A stretch of 64,000 nt of DNA from positions 1-64,000 of the forward strand of contig CAMLIA010000002.1 of assembly GCA_946479905.1 (NCBI GenBank). The letters are read 5' to 3'. The translations under genes were made by a program, and so were the position numbers. The notes below the pieces were generated by a model. The model made no database searches, was not told the origin of the DNA, and saw nothing but the letters and a program-made list of their open reading frames with translations. Positions 48,563-56,670 of this stretch are shown here, piece after piece; the first letter of the stretch is position 1, and the number at the start of each line of letters is the position of its first letter. The stretch is from an uncultured Frankiales bacterium (GTDB lineage Bacteria > Actinomycetota > Actinomycetes > Mycobacteriales > SCTD01).

Positions 48563-48961
48563 GTGACCACCTCCGTGCCCGTCATCAGCGCGCTGGCCCT
48601 CGAGCCCGAGCCGCACCTCGTCGCCCACGAGTGCACCGCCTGCGGCGCCCGCTTCTTCGGGCGACGCGCCGCGTGCGCGCGCTGCTTCCACGAGGAGTTC
48701 CGACCCGCCGACGTCCCCACCGAGGGGGAGGTGATCGCCTTCACGATCGTCGCCTTCGCGATGCCCGGTGTGCAGACGCCCTACGTTGCCGCCACCGTCG
48801 ACTGCGGCGGGACGCGCGTGCAGGCCAACATCGTCGGCGTCGAGCCGACACCCGACCACGTGCACCTGGGGCAGCAGGTCCGCTTGACGACCTTCCCGCT
48901 CGGTGCGGACAGCCACGGCACCGAGGCCGTCGGCTTCGGCTTCACCCCAGTGGAGGCATGA
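48563..48961 (+). CDS. DUF35 OB-fold protein with zinc ribbon (ChsH2-like)
   Basis: 132 aa. Rubredoxin-like zinc ribbon C-x2-C...C-x2-C (CTACGARFFGRRAACARC, residues 25-42) followed by an OB-fold acyl-CoA domain (FTIVAFAMPGVQTPYVAATVD). In known pairs such as ChsH2 with Ltp2, the DUF35 protein is required by a thiolase-like partner. Start: GTG 48563 taken from the leaderless promoter; an in-frame GTG at 48554 is the alternative. Thiolase gene follows 3 bases downstream. Confidence 0.88.
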   Translation: MTTSVPVISALALEPEPHLVAHECTACGARFFGRRAACARCFHEEFRPADVPTEGEVIAFTIVAFAMPGVQTPYVAATVDCGGTRVQANIVGVEPTPDHVHLGQQVRLTTFPLGADSHGTEAVGFGFTPVEA

Positions 48962-48964
48962 CTC

Positions 48965-50167
48965 ATGGCCAGCGGTGACGTCTGGATCCTCGGGATCACG
49001 ATGACCAAGTTCGGCAAGCGACCGGACAAGGAGACCGACGAGCTCGCCGCCGAGGCAGCCCTCGGCGCCCTCAAGGACGGCGGCGTCACGATGAGGGACA
49101 TGCAGGTGCTCGCCGCCGGCAACCTCATGGGCGGCGCGATCGGCATCGGCCAGCAGGTCCAGAAGCAGATCGGCCAGACGGGCATCCCCGTCTACAACGT
49201 CGCGAACGCCTGCGCCACCGGAGCCACCGCGCTGCGGACGGTCATCATGAGCATCAAGGCCGGCGAGGCCGACATGGGCCTCGCGGTCGGCGTCGAGAAG
49301 CTCAGCGGCGCCGGGCTGCTCGGCGGCGGCGCGTCGAGGTACGACAAGGAGACCTGGACGCCCACCGGGACGGACGGCGCGATCATGCCGCTCGACGGTC
49401 GGGTCGGCACGGCCGGCATGCCCGGCACCTTCGCCCAGGTCGGGATGGAGTACGGCCACAAGTACGGCGGCGTCTCCTTCGAGCTCTTCGCGCGGATCTC
49501 GGAGAAGAACCACCGGCACTCGACGCTGAACCCGCTCGCCGCGTACAGCAAGGCGATGCCGCTCGAGCAGATCATGAACGACGTCATGATCGCCTACCCG
49601 AACACCCGGCCGATGTGCTCGGCCAACTGCGACGGCGCGGCTGCCGCAGTCCTGGTCAGCGACGCGAAGCTCCAGACGCTCGACCCCGACCAGCGGCGGC
49701 GCGCCGTGAAGATCAGCGCCAGCGTCCTCACGTCGGACCCCTACGAGGAGGGCTGCCAGGTCCTGCCCAACGTCAACACGCTGACCCGGCGCGCGGCGCA
49801 GCAGGCCTACGAGCAGGCCGGCGTCTCCCCGACGGACCTCGACCTGGTCGAGCTGCACGACTGCTTCGCGACGGCCGAGCTCGTCCACTACGACAACCTG
49901 ATGCTCTGCCCCGAGGGTGGTGCGGTCGACTTCTTCGAGAGCGGCGCGCCGCAACGCGAGGGGGCGCTGCCGGTGAACGTCAGTGGCGGCCTGCAGAGCA
50001 AGGGCCACCCGATCGCCGCGACCGGCATCGCCAACGTCTGGGAGATCGCCCACCACCTGCGCGGCGAGGCAGGCGACCGCCAGATCGAGGGCGCCAAGGT
50101 GGGGCTCGCGCACGTCATCGGCCTGGGCTCCGCCTGCGGGATCCACATCCTCGAGAAGGCCGGCTGA
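48965..50167 (+). CDS. SCP-x/Ltp-type thiolase (lipid-transfer protein family)
   Basis: 400 aa. VYNVANACATGATALRT with the acyl-accepting Cys83, VELHDCFATAE and SGGLQSKGHPIAATGIANVWE with the His/Gly motifs. The SCP-x group includes thiolases and retro-aldolases (Ltp2) working on sterol side-chain CoA esters, usually with a DUF35 subunit. Here Cys83 is present, so thiolytic activity is possible; Ltp2-type retro-aldolase is the alternative. Co-transcribed with the DUF35 gene. Confidence 0.9.
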   Translation: MASGDVWILGITMTKFGKRPDKETDELAAEAALGALKDGGVTMRDMQVLAAGNLMGGAIGIGQQVQKQIGQTGIPVYNVANACATGATALRTVIMSIKAGEADMGLAVGVEKLSGAGLLGGGASRYDKETWTPTGTDGAIMPLDGRVGTAGMPGTFAQVGMEYGHKYGGVSFELFARISEKNHRHSTLNPLAAYSKAMPLEQIMNDVMIAYPNTRPMCSANCDGAAAAVLVSDAKLQTLDPDQRRRAVKISASVLTSDPYEEGCQVLPNVNTLTRRAAQQAYEQAGVSPTDLDLVELHDCFATAELVHYDNLMLCPEGGAVDFFESGAPQREGALPVNVSGGLQSKGHPIAATGIANVWEIAHHLRGEAGDRQIEGAKVGLAHVIGLGSACGIHILEKAG

Positions 50168-50246
50168 CCCTGTCGAGAACGCCGACGCGGCTCCGACCTA
50201 GGGGTGCGTGCGGCCGCCAGGGCCCACCGCAGGAGAGGAGAAGGAC

Positions 50247-50651
50247 ATGCGGTTCATGCTGCTGCAGGCCTACGGGGGCGTCGAGCTCGAGAACTGCCCC
50301 ACGATGAACGAGTGGGCGCCGGAGGACGTCAAGGCGCACATCGACTTCCAGCACACGCTGAACGCCGAGCTGCTGGAGCGCGGCGAGCTGGTCGACGCCC
50401 AGGGGCTCGCCGGTCCCGACCAGGCCAAGTTCGTCGTCTCCGACGGGACGAACCCGCCGAAGGTGGTCGACGGCCCCTACCCCGAGTCGAAGGAGCTGCT
50501 GGCCGGCTACCGGCTGGTCGACGTCGACAGCCTCGACCGGGCCCTGGAGATCGCCGCCCGCTCCAGCGCCGCTCCCGGCCCGGGTGGTGTCCCCATCCGC
50601 CAGGCGATCGAGGTGCGTCAGGTCCTGGGCGCCCCCGACCCGGAGGTGTGA
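50247..50651 (+). CDS. YCII-related (DGPF domain) protein
   Basis: 134 aa. MRFMLLQAYGG start and VVDGPYPESKELLAGYRLVD holding the DGPF-like motif (DGPY here) of YCII family proteins. These are commonly encoded next to ECF42-group sigma factors and are thought to be part of that regulatory module. A GGAGAGGAGAAGG ribosome site precedes it; its stop overlaps the sigma factor GTG. Confidence 0.9.
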   Translation: MRFMLLQAYGGVELENCPTMNEWAPEDVKAHIDFQHTLNAELLERGELVDAQGLAGPDQAKFVVSDGTNPPKVVDGPYPESKELLAGYRLVDVDSLDRALEIAARSSAAPGPGGVPIRQAIEVRQVLGAPDPEV

Positions 50652-51832
50652 GCGCGCCGGACGTCGAGGGCCTGCTGCGCGAGCTCGCGCCGCGGGCCCT
50701 CGGCGCGGTCGTGCGGCGCTACGGCGACTTCGCCGACGCCGAGGACGCCGTGCAGGAGGCGCTGCTGGCGGCGGCCCAGCAGTGGCCGTCCGACCTGCCC
50801 ACGAACCCGCTCGGCTGGCTGGTGGCCGTCGCGTCCCGCCGGATGGTCGACGAGATCCGCAGCAGCGAGGCGCGCCGGCGCCGGGAGGACGCGGTCGCGC
50901 TGCTCGAGGCCCCGGCGGAGGCGGCCGGCACCGACGACTCGCTCGTGCTGCTCTTCCTGTGCTGCCACGACGCGCTGTCGCCGACGCTGGCCATCCCGCT
51001 GACCCTGCGCGCGGTCGGGGGCCTGACGACCCGCGAGATCGCCGCCGCGTACCTGGTGCCGGAGGCGACGATGGCGCAGCGGATCAGCCGGGCGAAGGCC
51101 AAGCTGCGCGGTGAGCGGTTCGCCCTGCCCGCCGACCCGAGCGGCCGGCTGCGGTCGGTGCTGGAGGTCCTCTACCTGCTCTTCAACGAGGGGTACGCCG
51201 GCAGCAGCGGCCCCGAGCTGGCGCGGACCGACCTCTCGGGCGAGGCCATCCGGCTCGCGAGGATGCTGCACGCGCAGCTGCCGGACGATGCCGAGGTCGC
51301 CGGACTGCTGGCCCTGATGCTGCTCACCGACGCCCGACGACCTGCGCGCACCGATGCCACCGGCGCGCTCGTACCGCTCGCGGAGCAGGACCGGAGCCGG
51401 TGGCAGCGGTCGCAGATCAGCGAGGGGATGGTGCTGCTCACCGAAGCGCTGCAGCGCCGGCAGGTGGGGGAGTACCAGCTGCTCGCGTCGATCGCGGGTC
51501 TGCACGACCAGGCACCGTCGTACCAGCAGACGCCGTGGCCGGAGATCGCGTCGCTCTACGGACTGCTGGAGCGGATGACGGGCAACCCGGTCGTGACCCT
51601 GAACAGGGCCGTCGCGGTGGCGCGGTGCGAGGGCCCGCAGGCCGGCCTGCGGATCCTCGAGGGCCTGGACCTCCAGACCCACCGGCTGCACGCCGTGCGC
51701 GCCCACCTGCTCGAGGAGGCCGGCGACGTGCAGGCGGCGGCGGAGGCCTACGCCGCAGCCGCCGCTCGCGCGACGAACGTGCGGGAGCGGGACTACCTGA
51801 CGCTGCGTGCCGCGGCGGCGCGGCAGCGCTGA
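50648..51832 (+). CDS. ECF sigma factor, ECF42-type with C-terminal TPR-like extension
   Basis: 394 aa, much longer than a simple ECF factor. Sigma2 domain (YGDFADAEDAVQEALLAAAQQWP), sigma4 domain (LTTREIAAAYLVPEATMAQR with ISRAKAKLRG, near 135-160) and a long helical C-terminal half that carries the conserved LYLLFNEGY and NPVVTLNRAVAVA, as in the DUF6596/ECF42 group. The C-terminal part, rather than an anti-sigma factor, is thought to control activity. Operon with the YCII protein fits the group. Confidence 0.9.
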   Translation: MSAPDVEGLLRELAPRALGAVVRRYGDFADAEDAVQEALLAAAQQWPSDLPTNPLGWLVAVASRRMVDEIRSSEARRRREDAVALLEAPAEAAGTDDSLVLLFLCCHDALSPTLAIPLTLRAVGGLTTREIAAAYLVPEATMAQRISRAKAKLRGERFALPADPSGRLRSVLEVLYLLFNEGYAGSSGPELARTDLSGEAIRLARMLHAQLPDDAEVAGLLALMLLTDARRPARTDATGALVPLAEQDRSRWQRSQISEGMVLLTEALQRRQVGEYQLLASIAGLHDQAPSYQQTPWPEIASLYGLLERMTGNPVVTLNRAVAVARCEGPQAGLRILEGLDLQTHRLHAVRAHLLEEAGDVQAAAEAYAAAAARATNVRERDYLTLRAAAARQR

Positions 51833-51843
51833 CGCGTCGTCAG
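51829..51843. terminator. hairpin between sigma factor and adenylate kinase genes
   Basis: CTGACG-CGT-CGTCAG, 6-bp stem extended by AGC/GCT across one mismatch, containing both convergent stop codons. Confidence 0.55.
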
Positions 51844-52430
51844 GGCTGCTCGTCGAGCAGCTTCTGGGCCCGCTGAAGCTGCACGATGACCGACCAGGTG
51901 ACCTCGTCGACCGGCCGGTCGCCGTTCACCTGCAGCAGCTGCTCCCGCTCGCGGTAGTACTCGAGCAGCGGCCAGGTGCTCTCCTCGTAGACGGCGAGGC
52001 GGTGCTCGACGACCTCACGGGTGTCGTCCGCCCTGCCGGTGGTCCGGCCGCGCTCGACGATCCGCTCGATGAGCGCGTCGCGCGCGACCTCGAGGTAGAC
52101 CGCCAGCTGGACGGCCACCCCGAGGCCCTTCGCGACCGTGTAGGCGCGCTCGGCCTGTGCGACCGTGCGCGGGAACCCGTCGAGGACGTAGCCGCCCGCC
52201 TCGGCGGCGGTCACGACCGGCTTGCGCAGCATGTCGAGCACCAGGGTGTCGGGGACGAGGTCCCCGCGTGCCATGTACTCCTGTGCGGCCTGACCGATCG
52301 CGGTCTGCTTCGCGACGTGGTCGCGAAGCAGGTCGCCGCTCGAGATGTGCGTCAGCCCGAAGTGCTGGGCGATCCGCTCAGCCTGGGTTCCCTTGCCGGC
52401 GCCGGGGGCGCCGATCAGCAGCAGTCGCAC
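51840..52430 (-). CDS. adk: adenylate kinase
   Basis: 196 aa. P-loop GAPGAGKGTQ (residues 7-16), AMP-binding ISSGDLLRDHVA, GYVLDGFPRT and the Arg-rich lid ERGRTTGRADDTREVVEHR. The lid is short, without the zinc-finger Cys, so it is a short-form enzyme interconverting ATP + AMP with 2 ADP. Start GTG 52430. Since actinobacteria usually have adk by secY, this could be a second copy. Confidence 0.9.
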   Translation of the reverse strand: MRLLLIGAPGAGKGTQAERIAQHFGLTHISSGDLLRDHVAKQTAIGQAAQEYMARGDLVPDTLVLDMLRKPVVTAAEAGGYVLDGFPRTVAQAERAYTVAKGLGVAVQLAVYLEVARDALIERIVERGRTTGRADDTREVVEHRLAVYEESTWPLLEYYREREQLLQVNGDRPVDEVTWSVIVQLQRAQKLLDEQP

Positions 52431-52469
52431 GGGCGAAGTGTTCCACGCGCCGCTCGACAGCCGGTCCGG

Positions 52470-53132
52470 TCAGCTCTTCCGGCTCGCCTTCTCGGCGTCC
52501 GCCAGGCTCGCCAGGCGCTCGGCGGTCTGCCGCTCGCGGTCGGCGTCGGCCTTGAGCTGCGCCGCGTCCCTCAGCTCGGCCTTCGGCTTCGCGGTCCGGC
52601 TCTGCTTGCGCGACTCGATGGACTCGACCCGGTTGTCCAGGGTCGCCTGCTCCTGGCGGAGCTGGGCCTCGGCGCGGTGCTCGACCGCCTCGACGCGGGC
52701 CTGAGCCGTCTGGGCCGCCTTCTGCTCCGCGGCGCGGCGCTCGGCCTGCTGCGTCTCGCGCAGCTCCTTGGCCTCGGTCTGCGCGCGCTGCGTGGCGTCG
52801 GCGCGCTTGCGCTCGGCCTCCTGCTTGGCGGACTTCAGCGTGACGTTGGCCTGCTCCTTGCGGACCGCGGCCTTCTCCTCGAGCGCGACGGCCTTGGCCA
52901 GCACGTCGGAGCGCCGGGCCAGCACGCTGCCGCGCCGGGTCAGGTCTGCGTCACGCAGAGCCCGGCCGACGGTCGAGTCGAGCGTGCCCAGGGCCTTCTC
53001 GAAACCGAGGCGCAGCGGGGCGTCCTCCTCGAGGAAGCGCGACACGACGCGGGTCTCGAGGACGGTCAGGGGCAGCCGCAGGGCGGCGTACTCCGCACCG
53101 GCGACGGCGCGGGGGATGGTGAGGACGTTCAT
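52470..53132 (-). CDS. long coiled-coil protein, unknown
   Basis: 220 aa, rich in Ala/Glu/Arg/Lys/Gln, predicted as coiled coil from about residue 75 to 210 (e.g. KQEAERKRADATQRAQTEAK). N-terminal 40 residues with VLTIPRAVAGAEYAALRLPL are weakly hydrophobic. AGGAGA site before the ATG. Forms a pair with the CsbD-like gene upstream; both may be stress proteins. Confidence 0.75.
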   Translation of the reverse strand: MNVLTIPRAVAGAEYAALRLPLTVLETRVVSRFLEEDAPLRLGFEKALGTLDSTVGRALRDADLTRRGSVLARRSDVLAKAVALEEKAAVRKEQANVTLKSAKQEAERKRADATQRAQTEAKELRETQQAERRAAEQKAAQTAQARVEAVEHRAEAQLRQEQATLDNRVESIESRKQSRTAKPKAELRDAAQLKADADRERQTAERLASLADAEKASRKS

Positions 53133-53144
53133 GTCGATCTCCTG

Positions 53145-53693
53145 TCAGTGGTTCTGGGAGGCGAGCCGGTCGGCGTCCTCGCGTGCTCTCGCGGCGGCCT
53201 GCTCAGCGGCTTCGGCCCGCTCGCGCTCGCGGTCGGCCTGCTCGGCGGCCTGCTGCTCGATGCGCTCGGCCTCGCTGAGCTCGCGTCGGGTCTCCTGAGC
53301 GTTCTGCTGGAGCTGGACGCTCGTCTCGGCGTCGATGCGGGCCTTCTCGACGGCCTCCTGCTGCTCGGCGGAGATCTCCGCCTGCAGGACCTGCCGGTCG
53401 GCCTCGTCGAGGACCTGCTCCGAGCGTGCGGCGGCGGCAGCAGCCGCAGCGTCACGCTGCTGCTCGGCGAGCTGGTGCTCGCGGCTCAGCTCGGCGGCGG
53501 CCTGCTTGGTCTCCGCCTGGGCGACGGCGTCCTTGGCCGCCGCGTCCTTCACGGCGGCGGCTTCGGCCTGCTGCAGCTGGCCCTCCGCCGCGAGGGAGTC
53601 GTTTCCGAGAACGGCGCCGGCGACCTCCTTGGCCTTGCCGGTGAGGTTCGCGACCAGGCCGTGCTTGGCCTGGTCCGCTGGCTTGTCGCTCAT
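53145..53693 (-). CDS. CsbD-like stress protein with coiled-coil extension
   Basis: 182 aa. HGLVANLTGKAKEVAGAVLG near residue 11 is the CsbD repeat found in stress-induced bacterial proteins; the rest is Ala/Glu/Gln-rich coiled coil. Start 53693 was chosen for the AGGAGA ribosome site 5 bases before the ATG over an upstream in-frame ATG. Lies 12 bases upstream of the other coiled-coil gene, an operon. Confidence 0.82.
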   Translation of the reverse strand: MSDKPADQAKHGLVANLTGKAKEVAGAVLGNDSLAAEGQLQQAEAAAVKDAAAKDAVAQAETKQAAAELSREHQLAEQQRDAAAAAAAARSEQVLDEADRQVLQAEISAEQQEAVEKARIDAETSVQLQQNAQETRRELSEAERIEQQAAEQADRERERAEAAEQAAARAREDADRLASQNH

Positions 53694-53780
53694 GGGATCT
53701 CCTGTCATCGGGGGTTGCATGACAGGCCTGCCCACAGCAGTGATCGCTACCCGATCGGCCCCGGGTGGGGCAGGTCACAG

Positions 53781-54641
53781 TCAGCGCAGGAGTGACATCA
53801 GGTACTCGCCGTAGCCGGACTTGGCGAGCGGCTTCGCCAGGGCCCGCAGCCCCTCGTCGTCGATGAAGCCCTGCTCCCAGGCGATCTCCTCGATGCAGCC
53901 GATCTTGAGCCCTTGCCGCTCCTCGATGACCTGCATGAACTGGCTCGCCTGCATCATGCTCGCGAAGGTCCCGGTGTCGAGCCACGCGGTCCCGCGGCCC
54001 ATCGTCTCGACCTTGAGCTTGCCCGCCTCCAGGTAGCGCTGGTTGACGGTCGTGATCTCGAGCTCGCCGCGGTCCGACGGCTTGATCTCCGAGGCGATCC
54101 GCACCACGTCGTTGTCGTAGAAGTAGAGCCCCACCACGGCGAAGCTGCTCTTCGCCTTCGCGGGCTTCTCCTCGATGGACAGCGCCTTCTGGTTCTCGTC
54201 GAACTCGACGACGCCGTACCGCTCCGGGTCGGACACGTGGTAGGCGAACACAGCGGCGCCGTCGACGTCGGTGTACTTCGCGAGCTGGTCGCCGAAGTCC
54301 TGGCCGTAGAAGATGTTGTCGCCGAGCACCAGCGCGACCTTGTCGTCGCCGATGAAGTCCCGTCCGATGATGAAGGCCTCGGCGAGGCCGTTCGGGGCCT
54401 CCTGGATGGCGTACTCGAAGCGGCAGCCGAGGGAGGAGCCGTCACCCAGCAGCCGCTGGAACGACGGCTGGTCCTCCGGGGTCGTGATGATGAGGATCTC
54501 GCGGATGCCGGCCAGCATCAGCGTCGAGACCGGGTAGTAGACCATCGGCTTGTCGTAGACAGGCATGAGCTGCTTCGAGACGCCCTTGGTGATGGGGTAC
54601 AGCCGTGTGCCCGAACCGCCGGCGAGGACGATGCCCTTGAT
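53781..54641 (-). CDS. rmlA: glucose-1-phosphate thymidylyltransferase with apparent ATC start codon
   Basis: 286 aa when begun at the ATC at 54641. RmlA makes dTDP-glucose for dTDP-rhamnose. The frame reads (M)[20 protein letters not shown], the expected N-terminus with the GGSGTRL nucleotide loop, but no ATG, GTG or TTG occurs between the upstream TAG (54653) and this block; an AGGAG site lies 6 bases before the ATC at 54641 (a second ATC at 54644 is 3 bases from it). The first ATG (54566) would delete 25 residues including the loop and probably give an inactive protein. Sequencing error at the start codon is the alternative. Remaining blocks: [33 protein letters not shown]. Confidence 0.82.
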   Translation of the reverse strand: MKGIVLAGGSGTRLYPITKGVSKQLMPVYDKPMVYYPVSTLMLAGIREILIITTPEDQPSFQRLLGDGSSLGCRFEYAIQEAPNGLAEAFIIGRDFIGDDKVALVLGDNIFYGQDFGDQLAKYTDVDGAAVFAYHVSDPERYGVVEFDENQKALSIEEKPAKAKSSFAVVGLYFYDNDVVRIASEIKPSDRGELEITTVNQRYLEAGKLKVETMGRGTAWLDTGTFASMMQASQFMQVIEERQGLKIGCIEEIAWEQGFIDDEGLRALAKPLAKSGYGEYLMSLLR

Positions 54642-54652
54642 GATCGACTCCT

Positions 54653-54676
54653 AGGTCGTGGGGAAGGTCGTGGGGA
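54653..54676. repeat. 12-bp tandem duplication upstream of rmlA
   Basis: Two exact copies of AGGTCGTGGGGA directly abut (54653-54664 and 54665-54676), with a third degenerate copy after. They form the region just before the rmlA ribosome site. Confidence 0.7.
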
Positions 54677-54780
54677 GGTTGTCGTGAGGACGTGCGCCAC
54701 CCAGGATGCCAGGGTCGCCCCGTGAGCCGCGCCTCCCACCCCCTGCGCGTAGCTCAGCCGTCGCTGGGCACAGCACGAGC

Positions 54781-54882
54781 ATGTTCTTCTTCTTCTCCAA
54801 CAGGATGGGCTGCCTGCCCAGTCTGCTGGTGTCCGCCGTCGTCACGCTCGTCCTGCTGTTCGCGACCGGCGTGCTGCGCTGA
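54781..54882 (+). CDS. 33-residue MFFFFSNR-type membrane protein
   Basis: Small gene of 33 codons: MFFFFSNRMGCLPSLL, then VSAVVTLVLLFATGVLR. The unusual Phe-rich start and the S-N-R-x-G-C-L element match a tiny actinobacterial membrane protein I recall from many genomes; a single helix with a Cys near the cytoplasmic face. No function known. Intergenic position between rmlA (divergent) and a helical protein (convergent). Its low-GC Phe run contrasts with surroundings and speaks for selection. Confidence 0.75.
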   Translation: MFFFFSNRMGCLPSLLVSAVVTLVLLFATGVLR

Positions 54883-54885
54883 GCC

Positions 54886-55215
54886 TCACACCTGCGGGCC
54901 ACCTCCTGTGCCGACGTCGCCCTGCAGGTTCTCCACCACGATGAGCCGGTGCTCGGTGGCGGCCTCGATCCGGGCGCGCAGGACCACCGCCGCCAGGGTG
55001 CGCGCCTCGTCGAGCCCCTCGACCGCGCGCTGGAGCGCCCGGTCCACGACGTCCAGGACCAGATCGCGGTTCTTGCCGGAGTCGCAGAGCCCGATCACGG
55101 CCGCGAGCGCCTCTGGCGCGAAGCGGCACCGCTCCTCGTACGGCGCCGAGCGGTCCACGGTCGCGGTCGCCACGGCGCGCTCGACGGCCGCGACGACGAC
55201 CCGCTCGGTGGCCAT
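54886..55215 (-). CDS. hypothetical protein
   Basis: 109 aa, soluble and helical, with two Cys (C30, C44) and a central NRDLVLDVVDRALQRAVEGL. Start ATG 55215 after an AGGATGACG sequence. No family recognised. Confidence 0.55.
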   Translation of the reverse strand: MATERVVVAAVERAVATATVDRSAPYEERCRFAPEALAAVIGLCDSGKNRDLVLDVVDRALQRAVEGLDEARTLAAVVLRARIEAATEHRLIVVENLQGDVGTGGGPQV

Positions 55216-55272
55216 GACGTCATCCTGGCAGGCTCAGCAGTCGAAGACCGACCCGACAGGATCACGCGATGC

Positions 55273-56064
55273 TCACCAGGTGGCCGTGAACGTGACGGTC
55301 CCGCCCGGCCGGGTCTGCGCCAGCACCCGCAGGTCCGCGCGCTCGACGACCCCGATCACGGGGTAGCCGCCGGTCACGGGGTGGTCGACGAGGAACACGA
55401 TCGGCTGACCGCTGGGGGGCACCTGCACGGCGCCCGGCAGCAGGCCCTCGGGTGGCAGCTCTGCCGTCGTACGGCGCACGAGCACAGGACCTTCCAGGCG
55501 CACCGCGGTCCGGTCGGAGCTGGCCGCGACCGTCCACGTGGACTGCGCGAGCAGGTCGAGGGTGCCGGCGTGGACGTGGTCCGCTCGTGGTCCCGGGTGC
55601 AGCCGGAGCAGCCCGTCGTGCGGGAGCACCTCGGTCGGCCCGGATGCGGAGCCGCAACGGAGGACGTCGCCGACCTGCAGCGGCGCGGGTCCGATGCCGC
55701 TGAGGGTGTCGCGCGACCGCGATCCCAGGACAGGGGGTACGTCGACACCGCCGGGGACGGCGACGTACTGCCGCAGCGGCGCAGCCGGCTCCACGCTCAG
55801 CAGCTCACCGACCGCGAGCTCGCGGACCGCGACGTCCAGCCCCGTGGCCACAGCGACGCGCAGCTGCGACTGCGCGCGGAGCACCAGACCGCCGTGCAGC
55901 ACTTCCAGACCGGCCGCGTCTGGCGGGTTGCCGACCGCCGCGTTGGCGAGCGCGAGCCCCAGCGGGTCCGCGGCGCCGCTGACGCCGACGCCGAGGTGCG
56001 CGAGACCGGGTCGGCCGCCGTCCTCGACCAGCACGAGCGGCCCGGTCTGCTCGACGCGCAGCAC
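55273..56064 (-). CDS. pxpC: 5-oxoprolinase subunit C (biotin-dependent carboxyltransferase-like)
   Basis: 263 aa. TGPLVLVEDGGRPGLAHLGV with G-V-S-x-x-G-A-A-D-P (GVGVSGAADPLGLALANAA) is the family hallmark. With PxpA and PxpB it hydrolyses ATP-dependently 5-oxoproline to glutamate. Slightly shorter than usual. GTG start immediately follows the pxpB stop. Confidence 0.9.
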   Translation of the reverse strand: MLRVEQTGPLVLVEDGGRPGLAHLGVGVSGAADPLGLALANAAVGNPPDAAGLEVLHGGLVLRAQSQLRVAVATGLDVAVRELAVGELLSVEPAAPLRQYVAVPGGVDVPPVLGSRSRDTLSGIGPAPLQVGDVLRCGSASGPTEVLPHDGLLRLHPGPRADHVHAGTLDLLAQSTWTVAASSDRTAVRLEGPVLVRRTTAELPPEGLLPGAVQVPPSGQPIVFLVDHPVTGGYPVIGVVERADLRVLAQTRPGGTVTFTATW

Positions 56065-56670
56065 TCAGACCGCCCGGAAGCGCACGCGGTCGCCGAGCCG
56101 CAGCAGGGCGGGCGGCTCGCGGTCCAGGTCCCAGAGCGTCGCATCGGTCGTGCCGAGCAGGTTCCAGCCGCCGGGTCCGCGACGCGGGTAGACGCCGGTC
56201 CACGGACCGCCGATCGCCACCGAGCCGGCGGGCACAGCGGGTCGCGGGTCGGAGCGCCGGGGAGTCGCGAGGGCGGCCGAAAGCCCTTGCAGGTAGGCGA
56301 ACCCGGGAGCGAAGCCGGTCAGGGCGACCGTGCACACCGCGCCCGTGTGGAGGTCGACGACCTCGTCGACCGACAGCTCGTGCCGTGACGCGACCGCCGC
56401 GAGGTCCGCCCCGTCGTAGCGGACGTCGAGGACGTGCTCCCGAGGTGTCACGGTGCGTGGCTGCGCGGTGAGTGCGGCGAGCACCCGCTCGGCCGCCCGC
56501 CGCGCCGGCGGGTCGACGCACTCGACGAGGAGCGAACGGGCACCGGGGACGGTCTGCACCACGCCCGCCACCGGGTGCACGAGCAGGTCCAGGTGCAGGT
56601 CGACCGCGTCGCCCTCACCGGGGCACTCGAGCAGGAAGGCTTCCGGGCCGTAGGGGCGGACGCTCCTCAC
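56065..56670 (-). CDS. pxpB: 5-oxoprolinase subunit B
   Basis: 201 aa. PRTVTPREHVLDVRYDGADL and FAPGFAYLQGLSAALATPRR (with the conserved P-G-F-x-Y-L), then PAGSVAIGGPWTGVYPRRGPGG, are KipI/PxpB signatures. GTG at 56670 overlaps the pxpA stop by GTGA; codons before it read in the pxpA shadow. Confidence 0.92.
   Translation of the reverse strand: MRSVRPYGPEAFLLECPGEGDAVDLHLDLLVHPVAGVVQTVPGARSLLVECVDPPARRAAERVLAALTAQPRTVTPREHVLDVRYDGADLAAVASRHELSVDEVVDLHTGAVCTVALTGFAPGFAYLQGLSAALATPRRSDPRPAVPAGSVAIGGPWTGVYPRRGPGGWNLLGTTDATLWDLDREPPALLRLGDRVRFRAV

Noticed and set aside
53781..54566. rmlA started at the first ATG (54566)
   Set aside because: It would delete the GGSGTRL nucleotide-binding loop, which is encoded in frame upstream.
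54651..54902. 83-codon minus-strand frame over the MFFFFSNR gene
   Set aside because: Antisense of a small gene with recognisable sequence; low complexity and no ribosome site.
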